Source: Fimenecus sp051881355
Lineage (GTDB): Bacteria > Bacillota > Clostridia > Oscillospirales > Acutalibacteraceae
Direction: 5' to 3'
Assembly (NCBI GenBank): GCA_051881355.1
Contig: JBJEPS010000069.1
Location: forward strand, 56,721 to 120,720
Length of the DNA stretch: 64,000 nt
The first letter of the stretch is position 1. Each line of letters begins with the position of its first letter. This document shows positions 42,577 to 50,647 of the stretch, in pieces. The notes under the pieces are model-generated. The model had not been told where the DNA came from, did no database searches, and was given only the letters and a program-made list of their open reading frames with translations. The translations under genes were made by a program, and so were the position numbers.

Positions 42577-43278
42577 TCATTTAAAAATAAATTGAAACTT
42601 CGGCGAGGACGCCATGGAAAACCATTCGTCGCCCGCAACAATAAAATGGTCATTTAATTGCACCTGCGCATTTTTGAGCATATGGAACAGCTTATTGGTC
42701 TCCTCCACATCGGCAACGGACGGCGCCGCTACACCCTCGGGGTGGTTGTGCGCAAGGAGCATGTTGGATGCGCCTGTATGCACCGCTGCCTCCAACAATT
42801 TGCGCGTATTAATTTGCGTTTCATTCGCTGTCCCGTCGGAAATGAGCACGGTTTTCAGCACCTTGCACTTGTGATTCATACAAATCGCATAAAAATACTC
42901 TGTACTTTTGCCCGCAAACAGCGAAGTGAAATAGTCCCCTGCCGCCTCGGCTGATTTTAAAAACAGCGTATCGGGGCATTGCTTACTGCGGGCATATTTG
43001 CCGTACATCGCGGGAATCAGCTTAATTAAAACCGCTGTATTTTCGCTGATACCGCCAATCTGCATCAAGCTTTCTACAGGCGCGTCGAACACCGCCGAAA
43101 GAGAGCCAAAAGCGTTAATCAGCCTATGTGCCAATTCATTGGTATCGCGTTGCGGAATGGCATAAAACAACAAAAGCTCCAGTGCGTTATGGTCTTCAAA
43201 AGCATCTAATCCCTCACGCAAAAATCGTGCGCGCAGACGCGCACGGTGCCCTGCATGAGGCTGTTTTTCCGCCGCCAC
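42577..43278 (-). CDS. radC: RadC/JAMM-domain protein
   Basis: A 233-residue RadC-family protein. An N-terminal helix-hairpin-helix segment (HNALELLLFYAIPQRDTNEL, then LMQIGGISENTAVLIKLIPA) precedes a JAMM/MPN domain with HKCKVLKTVLISDGTANETQ and the metal motif HNHPEGVAAPSVADVEETNK (HxH-x10-D). RadC was named for DNA repair, but its true biochemical role is unsettled. The ATG is two bases after the pyrE stop, so it is co-transcribed with a pyrimidine synthesis gene and not with uvrBA. A terminator follows. Confidence 0.92.
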   Translation of the reverse strand: MAAEKQPHAGHRARLRARFLREGLDAFEDHNALELLLFYAIPQRDTNELAHRLINAFGSLSAVFDAPVESLMQIGGISENTAVLIKLIPAMYGKYARSKQCPDTLFLKSAEAAGDYFTSLFAGKSTEYFYAICMNHKCKVLKTVLISDGTANETQINTRKLLEAAVHTGASNMLLAHNHPEGVAAPSVADVEETNKLFHMLKNAQVQLNDHFIVAGDEWFSMASSPKFQFIFK

Positions 43279-43280
43279 CG

Positions 43281-43865
43281 TTATTTAATTTTGCGGCTGC
43301 CGGGCTTAACAAGCTCCAATTCCCCGGCTTTGCAAAGCGGGCAATCCGCTGCTTCCCACGAAGTGACATCTGCAGAATAGACCGCTTTAAACGGTACGCC
43401 GAAATCGATTTTGCCGCCCGTGCGGTCAACAATCGAACCAACACCGACGATGTCGCCGCCCGCGGCTCTGACAAGTTCAATCACTTCTTTCACGGAACCG
43501 CCTGTGGTCACAACATCTTCTACAATCAAAACCTTTTGCCCGGGCTCGACAACAAAGCCGCGGCGCAAGGTCATTTTGCCGTTTTCATCGCGCTCGGTAA
43601 AAAAGTTTTCACAGTGCAGTGCACGCGAAACCTCATACGCCATTTGCACCGCGCCCATGGCGGGACCGATCACAACCTCGACGCCCGCGTCCGCATATTT
43701 TTCGCCCAGAGCCGCGCAAAGCTCCTCGCTGTATTTGGTATTACGGAAAATTTTTGCACATTGCAAATAACGGTTGGAATGTCTGCCCGAGGTCAATAAA
43801 AAATGCCCCTCCAAAAGGACGCCTGCCTCTTTGAGAATTTCAACCACTCTTTCTTCTGAAAGCAT
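43281..43865 (-). CDS. pyrE: Orotate phosphoribosyltransferase
   Basis: A 194-residue type I phosphoribosyltransferase of the PyrE group. Motifs are GHFLLTSGRHSNRYLQCAKI, VVIGPAMGAVQMAYEVSRAL and the PRPP loop VLIVEDVVTTGGSVKEVIEL. It makes OMP from orotate and PRPP. The C-terminus carries CPLCKAGELELVKPGSRKI, a conserved tail in this subgroup. The start is ATG eight bases after GAAGGAG; an in-frame GTG three codons earlier abuts that site. It leads a small operon with radC and has a possible TAAAAT -10 element about 30 bases upstream. Confidence 0.94.
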   Translation of the reverse strand: MLSEERVVEILKEAGVLLEGHFLLTSGRHSNRYLQCAKIFRNTKYSEELCAALGEKYADAGVEVVIGPAMGAVQMAYEVSRALHCENFFTERDENGKMTLRRGFVVEPGQKVLIVEDVVTTGGSVKEVIELVRAAGGDIVGVGSIVDRTGGKIDFGVPFKAVYSADVTSWEAADCPLCKAGELELVKPGSRKIK

Positions 43866-43925
43866 TGTATACACTCCTTCTCGGATTTTCTATTATTTTA
43901 ACACAAACCGTGTCGTTTGAAAAGA

Positions 43926-43953
43926 GAAACAGGCGTAAAAATACGCCTGTTTT
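43926..43953 (-). terminator. Terminator of the cobalamin operon
   Basis: AACAGGCGTA and TACGCCTGTT form a ten-base stem with a four-base loop, followed by a TTCTCTTTT tract on the minus strand. It lies immediately after the stop codon of the last membrane-protein gene. Coordinates may be off by one base. Confidence 0.82.
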
Positions 43954-43954
43954 G

Positions 43955-44512
43955 TTAAAATTTTAAGATTTTTCGAAACGATTTATGCCATTTGAGCATA
44001 TACAGCGTGACCAAGCGCGAAAGCGCCACATCATACACCAAAAATACGACATTCCCAAGCCCCAAAAGCATCCAAACGCCCCATTTGCCGAATTCCTCCA
44101 TCTCTTCCAGCGGCAGTTGAAAAACATAAATAATAATCAGATACGCCGTGACAACAGACACATTGAAAATCAGAAATTTCAAAATCCACAAAAGCACTCG
44201 CTTTCGGAGTTTCCCCTCCAAAATCGCTTTGACAATCGGGTAATGCCCGAAAAAGAACACATACATTACGGCTGCTTCTTTGTCCGGCAAAATCAAGATA
44301 GACAAAAGGCTGACCGCCGCATACACGCCGAACGCCCATTTTTTATCAACTTCGATAACGACAATCATCAAAAGCACGCCTGCCGCCGCAGGCAGAGCAT
44401 AGGTCAGCGTCGGAATGACCGCCGTCAAAAACATCATGGTCACGGACAGCGCCGCCACAATCCCGCCGAGCGCGGTTTTAGAAGAATTGCGAAACGAATT
44501 TTTCTCTTTCAT
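43955..44512 (-). CDS. Uncharacterised polytopic membrane protein
   Basis: A 185-residue protein with five or six hydrophobic helices. The first is TALGGIVAALSVTMMFLTAV, then ALPAAAGVLLMIVVIEV, YAAVSLLSILILPDKEAAVM, YVFFFGHYPIVKAILEGKL and LLWILKFLIFNVSVVTAYLI follow, with a basic C-terminus. The compact layout recalls ECF S-components, and similar proteins occur in Oscillospirales, but I cannot assign a substrate. It starts one base after the J-like gene and ends at a terminator, so it closes the long riboswitch-headed transcript, if that transcript runs through. Confidence 0.7.
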   Translation of the reverse strand: MKEKNSFRNSSKTALGGIVAALSVTMMFLTAVIPTLTYALPAAAGVLLMIVVIEVDKKWAFGVYAAVSLLSILILPDKEAAVMYVFFFGHYPIVKAILEGKLRKRVLLWILKFLIFNVSVVTAYLIIIYVFQLPLEEMEEFGKWGVWMLLGLGNVVFLVYDVALSRLVTLYMLKWHKSFRKILKF

Positions 44513-44513
44513 A

Positions 44514-45149
44514 TCAGCACCCGGGAATTAAATCGCCGCCCATACATTCACAGCAGCAGTCCGCGCACCAAAGTGCTTCGCAGATTTCACAGGCAGAGCA
44601 CCCGCCCCCACGCGTTTGCCGATAGCCGCCGCGTGCGTTGTTGTTGAGATTGTTAAATGCCGCCGCATATTCACGATTTTGCGGTTCCATTTGGCAAGCG
44701 GTTGAAAAGTTGCTGTATGCCTCGTCGAACCAGCCGCGTCGTTGTTGTATGACGCCCTTGAGATAAAACCACTCCGCCGAGCGCTGCTCCCGCGGAATAC
44801 CGTCAAGCAACATTTCGGCGTCATCGATACGCCCGCTGTTAATGCGCGTACGAATATCGGAAAACTGTGACGCGCCGGAATACGCGCCGCCGTAGTTCGC
44901 TTGTGCACCGCCGCCGTAATCTGTATAAGTGTAATCCGCCTGCCCTGTCGGCGTCTGCCCGCGCAGGGCACCGACCGCCGCATCATATGCCGCGTCTAAC
45001 TCCGCCATTTTTTGCTGTGCAATATCGGCAAGCGGACCGCCCTGTAAGGTATCGTCCTGATATTTCCGCGCCAAAGCGCGGTATGCATCTTTAATTTGCG
45101 CCTCACTCGCATTTTCGGGCACACCCAAAACCGCATACGGATTCAGCAT
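44514..45149 (-). CDS. J-domain-like protein with degenerate HPD motif, TPR segment and Cys-rich tail
   Basis: A 211-residue protein. Residues 1-60 follow a DnaJ J-domain (PYAVLGVPENASEAQIKDAY, RALARKYQDD), but the HPD tripeptide needed to stimulate DnaK reads QDD. A glycine/tyrosine-rich linker (about 70-95) leads to a helical repeat region with TPR-like character (GRIDDAEMLLDGIPREQRSA, WFYLKGVIQQRRGWFDEAYS, NFSTACQMEPQNREYAAAFN). The tail (about 180-211) has ten cysteines: CSACEICEALWCADCCCECM and a final GC. It lies 20 bases after the DUF5685 gene. Metal or lipid binding by the tail is possible; function is unknown. Confidence 0.78.
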   Translation of the reverse strand: MLNPYAVLGVPENASEAQIKDAYRALARKYQDDTLQGGPLADIAQQKMAELDAAYDAAVGALRGQTPTGQADYTYTDYGGGAQANYGGAYSGASQFSDIRTRINSGRIDDAEMLLDGIPREQRSAEWFYLKGVIQQRRGWFDEAYSNFSTACQMEPQNREYAAAFNNLNNNARGGYRQTRGGGCSACEICEALWCADCCCECMGGDLIPGC

Positions 45150-45169
45150 CTAACTTCACCTCTTGTTTG

Positions 45170-46042
45170 CTACGATAGATAGTGCTTGCGGACAGCCGAA
45201 AGCGTCGTTTGCATGCCGTCGCGCAAAATATTTTCCAACACGCCGCGGTGCACCGTACCCGATAGCAGGTCAAAGCTCACCGCCGCTTCGTTTTCCGTCA
45301 TATACAAAGACCGCAAAAGCTTTTCCTGCATGTCTTCAGACGAAAGCGCGGCTTCGTCGGTCACACCGTATTTCACCAAAAACGGATTGTACGAGCCGTT
45401 TTTTAAGTCCGCACGCATATCGTCATACGCGTCTATAAGATATACCCATCGACCGACGCAGTAGGCTACACGCGCAACCACGCGGCGATTATCATCATTT
45501 TCTATTCCGTGCGAAAAAAGCATCTCCAATGCCTTTGCAGACGGCTCTGCCGCGCGGTCAACGGAAATGCAGTTTTCCGTTTCCAACGCCGCCTGATTTT
45601 GCATTGCCGCTTCAATTTGCTCGGCAAAAAAGGGATATCTTTCTTTCGCCTTTTTATATTTCCCGTGCAAAAACGGCTTACACAAGCGCGCGGCGAATTT
45701 TTTAAAGCCCTTGCCGTCGGCAATGTTGTCCAACACCTTTTGGTAGGACATCAGCACTGTCAGCGCCGCCGCTTCGCGGTAACTTTCCGGCGGATTTTCG
45801 CAGTATCCGCATTTTTTCAGCGGATTGAAACGACATCTTCCCTTTTTGTAGCAGGGCATTTCCGCCTGCAAAGCACAGTCACGCAACAAAACATAAAATG
45901 TTGCGTCGTAGCTTAACAGTACCCGTGACAACAGCCCGTATTCTTTCCCGAGGGTTTTGCAAAGCGTGCAGTAAACCGCCTTATATTCTTCATATTCGCG
46001 CACGCGAAGCTCCGGCTTGCAGACCTTAACATACCCGAACAA
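45170..46042 (-). CDS. DUF5685 family protein
   Basis: A 290-residue all-helical protein of the DUF5685 type, common in Clostridia. FGYVKVCKPELRVREYEEYK and AVYCTLCKTLGKEYGLLSRV, then LLSYDATFYVLL, open the protein; cysteines CYKKGRCRFNPLKKCGYC suggest a metal site. KVLDNIADGKGFKKF and GRWVYLIDAYDDMRADLKNG, with its DAxDD acidic cluster, recall the helical fold of terpenoid-synthase-like or Zn/Fe helical proteins. The function is not known. It is followed after 20 bases by the J-like gene, a pairing I recall in other Firmicutes, and lies 24 bases after metF. Confidence 0.75.
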   Translation of the reverse strand: MFGYVKVCKPELRVREYEEYKAVYCTLCKTLGKEYGLLSRVLLSYDATFYVLLRDCALQAEMPCYKKGRCRFNPLKKCGYCENPPESYREAAALTVLMSYQKVLDNIADGKGFKKFAARLCKPFLHGKYKKAKERYPFFAEQIEAAMQNQAALETENCISVDRAAEPSAKALEMLFSHGIENDDNRRVVARVAYCVGRWVYLIDAYDDMRADLKNGSYNPFLVKYGVTDEAALSSEDMQEKLLRSLYMTENEAAVSFDLLSGTVHRGVLENILRDGMQTTLSAVRKHYLS

Positions 46043-46066
46043 GCAAAGCCCTCCTTAACAAACGGT

Positions 46067-46927
46067 TTACAGAATGGATGACAGATTTTGCATAATCGCG
46101 CCGGCGACTTCGGGGCGGTTCATCGTGTAAATATGAATACCGTGCACACCGTTGGCAATCAGCTCGATAATCTGCTCCGTAGCATAGGCAATGCCCGCCT
46201 GTTGTAACGCTTCGGGGTTGTCGCCGAATTTATCAATCATCGTTTTCAGGCGCGAGGGCAACGTTGTGCCCGACAGCGCGCACGAACGCGCAATCTGCCG
46301 CTTGTTCATCACGGGCATAATCCCCGCGAGCACGGGAACATCAATGCCTTTTTTGAGCGCGCGGTACAGGAAACTGTAAAGCGCAGTGTTGTCAAAAAAC
46401 ATTTGCGTGATTAAAAAATCTGCGCCGCAGTCCACTTTTTGTTTTAAATGTTCCAAATCCGCATCGGGGCTGTCCGCCTCGACATGCCCCTCCGGATAGC
46501 ACGCCGCACCGACCGAAAAGCCGCCGAATTTGCGGATAGCGGTTACCAATTCACTCGCATAGCGGTAATGGTCGCTGTCCGGCGTGTAATTCTCAGGCAA
46601 ATCACCGCGCAACGCCAAAATATTTTCAATGCCGCGCGCTTTTAAATCGCGTAAAATCGTATCAATTTCCGCCTTGGTGCTCGAAGCACAGGTCAAGTGC
46701 GCCAGCGAGGGAATTTGTAAATCGTTTTGAATGTGCGCGGCAATTTTCGGTGTATTGACGGACGTGCCGCCGCCCGCGCCGTAGGTCACGCTGATAAAAT
46801 CGGGCTTAAAGCCCGCAAGTGCGTCTACCGCCGCTTCGACAGGCGCATACGCCGCGTCATTTTTCGGCGGGAACACCTCAAACGAGGTCGTGAATGGTTT
46901 CGCTTTTAATTGTTCACTGATTTGCAT
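46067..46927 (-). CDS. metF: 5,10-methylenetetrahydrofolate reductase
   Basis: A 286-residue FAD-dependent TIM-barrel enzyme. TTSFEVFPPKNDAAYAPVEA, DFISVTYGAGGGTSVNTPKI, LAHLTCASSTKAEIDTILRD, LALRGDLPENYTPDSDHYRY and DCGADFLITQMFFDNTALYS are the MTHFR signatures. It makes 5-methyl-THF, the methyl donor for B12-dependent methionine synthase. It begins four bases after the ECF S-component gene in the riboswitch-headed operon, which fits B12-linked regulation of methionine and folate metabolism. There is no adjacent methionine synthase gene in the window. Confidence 0.95.
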   Translation of the reverse strand: MQISEQLKAKPFTTSFEVFPPKNDAAYAPVEAAVDALAGFKPDFISVTYGAGGGTSVNTPKIAAHIQNDLQIPSLAHLTCASSTKAEIDTILRDLKARGIENILALRGDLPENYTPDSDHYRYASELVTAIRKFGGFSVGAACYPEGHVEADSPDADLEHLKQKVDCGADFLITQMFFDNTALYSFLYRALKKGIDVPVLAGIMPVMNKRQIARSCALSGTTLPSRLKTMIDKFGDNPEALQQAGIAYATEQIIELIANGVHGIHIYTMNRPEVAGAIMQNLSSIL

Positions 46928-46931
46928 ACTG

Positions 46932-47483
46932 TTAACCGTCCAAATCCATATATTTCAGCCGTATACGCGCACTGCGGCGCAAAAACGGCATGGCAAGGAA
47001 TAACAAAAAGAGTACCGTGGAAAACGCGTGCACTGCATTGAACGCCACCGAGGCGGCAAGCGACGCGAACACCGCGGATTTTTCCAAAGGGCGCACATAA
47101 CAAAGAATATGCCATGTGTCTAATATCATACCATAAAGCAACGCCGAGAACAAGCCGAAAGCTGTGATTTTCCACAGTTTATCGAGGAATTTACATTTTG
47201 TTAACAAACCGGAAAGCAGACCGATAAGTCCCCAGGCAAGCATTTGCACGGGCGTCCAAAGGCCCTGTCCAAAGGTAAAATTCGACAAAAGTGCTGCGAG
47301 CGCGCCCGTAAGCGCCCCAACACCCGGTCCGAACGCTGCACCTGCCAAAATCACAATTGCCGTGGTCGGCTTAAAATTCGGCACGGCGGCAAAGGCGATT
47401 CTGCCGAACACTGCAAGTGCGGTCATTACGGCAGTGCAAACCGTTCTCGACAGGGTAAAAAAGTGTCTATTTTGCTTGCGCAT
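46932..47483 (-). CDS. ECF transporter S component, cobalamin-type (CbrT-like)
   Basis: A 183-residue integral membrane protein with six helices. AVMTALAVFGRIAFAAVPNF, KPTTAIVILAGAAFGPGVGA and LTGALAALLSNFTFGQGLWT, then PVQMLAWGLIGLLSGLL, are typical of the ECF S-component group that includes CbrT-like cobalamin carriers. It gives substrate specificity to the ECF complex. The start at 47483 overlaps the ATPase gene end by 17 bases. Cobalamin, or a corrinoid precursor, is inferred as substrate from the upstream cobalamin riboswitch and the transcobalamin-like partners. A longer in-frame start at 47654 lies inside the ATPase gene and lacks support. Confidence 0.83.
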   Translation of the reverse strand: MRKQNRHFFTLSRTVCTAVMTALAVFGRIAFAAVPNFKPTTAIVILAGAAFGPGVGALTGALAALLSNFTFGQGLWTPVQMLAWGLIGLLSGLLTKCKFLDKLWKITAFGLFSALLYGMILDTWHILCYVRPLEKSAVFASLAASVAFNAVHAFSTVLFLLFLAMPFLRRSARIRLKYMDLDG

Positions 47484-49110
47484 TTTGCACCTCCGAAAGC
47501 GATATGGGGCGCTCGTTTTCCGGCAGATAGGAAAACATACGCGCCACCGTGGAGGTATATAAATCCCCGTGCGTGAAAAAGGCGCGGCTCTCGCCCGAAA
47601 ACACAAATCGACCGTCAAACAGCATGGCACAGCGTTCCGCACACGCGGCGGCAAAATCGAGGTCGTGCGTCACAAGTAGTATAGCTTTGCCCGCTTTTTT
47701 CCAATCCGCGAGCAACGGCAAAAGTGCGGTTTTGCTTTCGAAATCCAAGCCTTTGGTCGGCTCGTCTAACAGCAATATGTCGGGCTTTTTCAAAAGTGCC
47801 GCGGCAAACGCCACGCGCTGCTGCTGACCGGCGCTCAAATCAAACGGGTTTTTCGTGAGTGTATCATCAATCCCTAAAGCTTTGCAAACTTCCGTTACCG
47901 ACGGTAAAGGTACAGGTGCTGTGTTTGGCGCATCATTCAGCAGATGAAACAACGCTTTCGGCGTGGGCGGCGCACTCGCAGCGTTTAACACCTCCGCGAC
48001 GGTTTCAAATGCAAAGCACGCCTGCGGATTTTGCGGCACGGCAGCAATTTTTAAATCGGCAGACAACTTGCGCTTGCCGCTATACGGCTTGTATTCACCC
48101 GAAAGCAAGCGCAAAAGCGTGGTTTTGCCCGCGCCGTTTGCCCCGATAACCGTGAACACCTCGCCGCGGCAAAGGGATAAAGACAATTCCGAAAGGACAT
48201 CTCTCCCCTCGCGCGTGTAGCGAAAAGACGCATTTTTAAGTTCTAAAATCGGTTTTGCGGGGACGGTGACAGGCGTTTTGACGGGCGAAGAAAGATGCGG
48301 CACGGCAGTTTGTAAGCATACGCGCGCCTGCGCTTCGGTTTTCGGCAGACTTTCATTTTCGTCTAACGCCCCGAAACAATGCGGCACAAAAACAGACGGT
48401 GCGGCGTGTGGGCTGGCACGTAAGAACGCATCAACTGTTGAAAATGTACGGCAGGTACCGTTTTCGAGCGCCAAAACGCTCGTCAGATACGGTAAAAGCG
48501 GCTGGATATTGTGCTCGGTTACAAGAATTGTCACGCCCAAACTGTTATGCAACCGCACCAGCGCACGCAACAACCGTTCTGCGCCGACGGCGTCAAGCAT
48601 AGCGAACGGTTCATCTAAAAGCAACACGCGCGGCGATCCGACGCAGGCAGCCGCCAAATTCACCAACTGCTTTTCGCCGCCCGACAGCGTTTGAATTTTT
48701 CGGTTATATAAATCCGCAATCCCGAAAAAGCCGACCGTTTCGGCAATTTTCAGTTGGATTTCCGCCGACGGCAGTCCTAAATTCTCGGGCAGAAACGCCA
48801 ACTCGTTTTTCACATAATCCGACACCTGCTGGGTATCGGGATTTTGCGCGGTGTAGGCAATTTCGCGTGCGGAAATCTCATACGGCAATTCCGACAGCGG
48901 TTTTTCTCTGTAAAGGAGTTCACCTTGTCGTTCGCCTTTCGGTGCCAATTCCGATTTCAAAAGGCGTAACAGCGTGGTTTTGCCGCTGCCCGACGCGCCA
49001 TACAGCAACAGAAACGCATTTTCAGGCACGGAAAACGAAAGATTTTGCAAAGTCGGCGCTTGTGCGCCTGCATATGTAAAGGTCAAATCCTTTGCAGCAA
49101 AAACTTCCAT
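47467..49110 (-). CDS. ECF transporter energising ATPase, two-domain (EcfA-A')
   Basis: A 547-residue fusion of two ABC ATPases, as in single-gene ECF ATPases. Domain 1 has GASGSGKTTLLRLLKSE, LSGGEKQLVNLAAACVG and LLLDEPFAML. Domain 2, from about residue 270, has GANGAGKTTLLRLLSGEYKP, LSAGQQQRVAFAAALLKKPD and LLLDEPTKGLDFESK. It powers uptake through the T component. It overlaps the T gene by 28 bases and the S gene by 17, so the complex is co-translated. The start follows GGAGGTG. Confidence 0.92.
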   Translation of the reverse strand: MEVFAAKDLTFTYAGAQAPTLQNLSFSVPENAFLLLYGASGSGKTTLLRLLKSELAPKGERQGELLYREKPLSELPYEISAREIAYTAQNPDTQQVSDYVKNELAFLPENLGLPSAEIQLKIAETVGFFGIADLYNRKIQTLSGGEKQLVNLAAACVGSPRVLLLDEPFAMLDAVGAERLLRALVRLHNSLGVTILVTEHNIQPLLPYLTSVLALENGTCRTFSTVDAFLRASPHAAPSVFVPHCFGALDENESLPKTEAQARVCLQTAVPHLSSPVKTPVTVPAKPILELKNASFRYTREGRDVLSELSLSLCRGEVFTVIGANGAGKTTLLRLLSGEYKPYSGKRKLSADLKIAAVPQNPQACFAFETVAEVLNAASAPPTPKALFHLLNDAPNTAPVPLPSVTEVCKALGIDDTLTKNPFDLSAGQQQRVAFAAALLKKPDILLLDEPTKGLDFESKTALLPLLADWKKAGKAILLVTHDLDFAAACAERCAMLFDGRFVFSGESRAFFTHGDLYTSTVARMFSYLPENERPISLSEVQNAQAK

Positions 49111-49946
49111 TTGAACACCTCCCACAGTTTACATACACACGGTACGGCATATAAAAGCAACAGCGGCAAATACCAAACGGCACCGTCTACATATTGCGCG
49201 CCCGCAAAACGCGGGTAAATTGCCGTTTTCAGCGGCGGCGAAAAGCAAGCGACAATCGCCGAGAGAGCCAACAGAATACAAATCCCGTCTGCGGCACGCC
49301 ACCGCACTTTCGGCTTTTGCCGTTTCTGCACACAAAGCGCGCCGCGCGCTTTCATGGACAGTGCCGTTTGGAACGCGTCGTCAAACACCCATGAAAACAG
49401 GGCGGACAAGCGCAAAATCAGCCCCGTAAAGCGGTGTGCTTTGTCCGAATTGACGGTATTTTCAGTGCGCATTTGGTTGTATTTCTCCATCGTTTTCGGC
49501 ACAAGAGAAAGCGAGAGAGATACCACCAGCCCCAATCCCCGCGAAAACCGCGCCAAAAACGCATATACGCGGTCACAGTCCAAAAACAGGCAGTAAAACG
49601 AAAACCACAGCACAGTGCTTGTAAAGACGAGCGCAGAACACACGGCATACAAAACTGCTTCCAGCGTGACCGCCGCGTCACCGATATAGAAAAGCGCCGT
49701 CACACCGTTGCGGTTAAACAGTAAATTAAACAAAATGAGCATACCGCCCATCGGCGCGCAAAAGCGCAAAAGTGACCGCAGTTCGCGCCCTTTGCCGTAT
49801 ACAACATACGAAAGCACCGCCGTCACCGCGGACAGGAGCCCCGAAACGGGGTGAATCCGCAATGCGGCGGTTACTGTGACCGAAAGCATACAAATCAGTA
49901 GGGTATCGGTACGCAATCGGTAAAAAAAGGTACGGTCGGGTTGCAT
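49083..49946 (-). CDS. ECF transporter T component (EcfT/CbiQ family)
   Basis: A 287-residue membrane scaffold. Helices at the N-terminus (DTLLICMLSVTVTAALRIHP) are followed by LLRFCAPMGGMLILFNLLFN. The coupling helix region is RFSRGLGLVVSLSLSLVPKT, MEKYNQMRTENTVN, and AFQTALSMKARGALC contains the ARG signature of the second coupling helix that contacts the ATPases. It joins S component and ATPases. It overlaps the DUF4430 lipoprotein gene by one base and the ATPase gene by 28. Family assignment is firm; the vitamin is inferred from context. Confidence 0.88.
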   Translation of the reverse strand: MQPDRTFFYRLRTDTLLICMLSVTVTAALRIHPVSGLLSAVTAVLSYVVYGKGRELRSLLRFCAPMGGMLILFNLLFNRNGVTALFYIGDAAVTLEAVLYAVCSALVFTSTVLWFSFYCLFLDCDRVYAFLARFSRGLGLVVSLSLSLVPKTMEKYNQMRTENTVNSDKAHRFTGLILRLSALFSWVFDDAFQTALSMKARGALCVQKRQKPKVRWRAADGICILLALSAIVACFSPPLKTAIYPRFAGAQYVDGAVWYLPLLLLYAVPCVCKLWEVFKWKFLLQRI

Positions 49947-50647
49947 TATACATCCCCCTTTGTGCAGGTATACACGAATTCCACACAGTCGCCTGCCTGC
50001 AACGTATAATATTTGCAGGACACATTCGGCAATTCGCCGTTGACTTTATAAAGCCATCCGCTTTGCGCACCGCAGTCAAATTCCGCAAGTCCGCCGATGC
50101 TTTTCACATAGCCGCTTGCATTTACTTGATAAACAATTTTTTGCGCTTTTAAAGCCCGTTTCAGCACCGTCAGGACGCTTTCCCCTGCCGTAAATTCGAC
50201 GGCGCTGTTGTCTAAATACACGCCGTTTTCGGGTACAACGCCCTGAAAGTTCGAATTATCCAAAATCCCGTACGCAATCGCATTGTGACAGGTAACCGAC
50301 AATGATACGGTTTGCGTTTGCGGCACTTCGGGGGAAACGGGTGTCTGCGTTGCGGCAGGTACGGTTTCGGCAGGCGCCTGCGTACCGTTTTGTGTTGTGG
50401 CAGGTTGAGACGGTGCTACGCCGTTTGCATTTTTGTCGTCTGTCGGTACACCGTTCTCCTTTTCGGGTAGAGCAAGTTCCCCTGCCGCTGTGCTTTCAAG
50501 CACAGCGGCAAGGGTGGATTCCGCATTTTCCGAAACGGCAGAACTTTCGACCGTTTCGGACACGCTTTGTGCGCCGTCTTTTTGGCACCCACAAAGAAAG
50601 AGCAGCACGGCGGCAAACGCCGCACAGAAAATGCGTTTAAACTTCAT
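49946..50647 (-). CDS. DUF4430 lipoprotein, transcobalamin beta-domain-like
   Basis: A 233-residue secreted lipoprotein. The signal peptide FAAVLLFLCGCQ has a lipobox-type LCGC with the lipidated Cys. A low-complexity Ser/Thr/Glu/Pro linker (about 25-120) extends it from the membrane. Residues 142-233 form a DUF4430 domain (FDCGAQSGWLYKVNGELPNV and YYTLQAGDCVEFVYT), the family that resembles the C-terminal beta domain of vertebrate transcobalamin and intrinsic factor. It sits between the wall-anchored barrel gene (11-base overlap) and the ECF T gene (one-base overlap). I infer that it binds cobalamin at the membrane surface and delivers it to the ECF transporter. Confidence 0.82.
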   Translation of the reverse strand: MKFKRIFCAAFAAVLLFLCGCQKDGAQSVSETVESSAVSENAESTLAAVLESTAAGELALPEKENGVPTDDKNANGVAPSQPATTQNGTQAPAETVPAATQTPVSPEVPQTQTVSLSVTCHNAIAYGILDNSNFQGVVPENGVYLDNSAVEFTAGESVLTVLKRALKAQKIVYQVNASGYVKSIGGLAEFDCGAQSGWLYKVNGELPNVSCKYYTLQAGDCVEFVYTCTKGDV

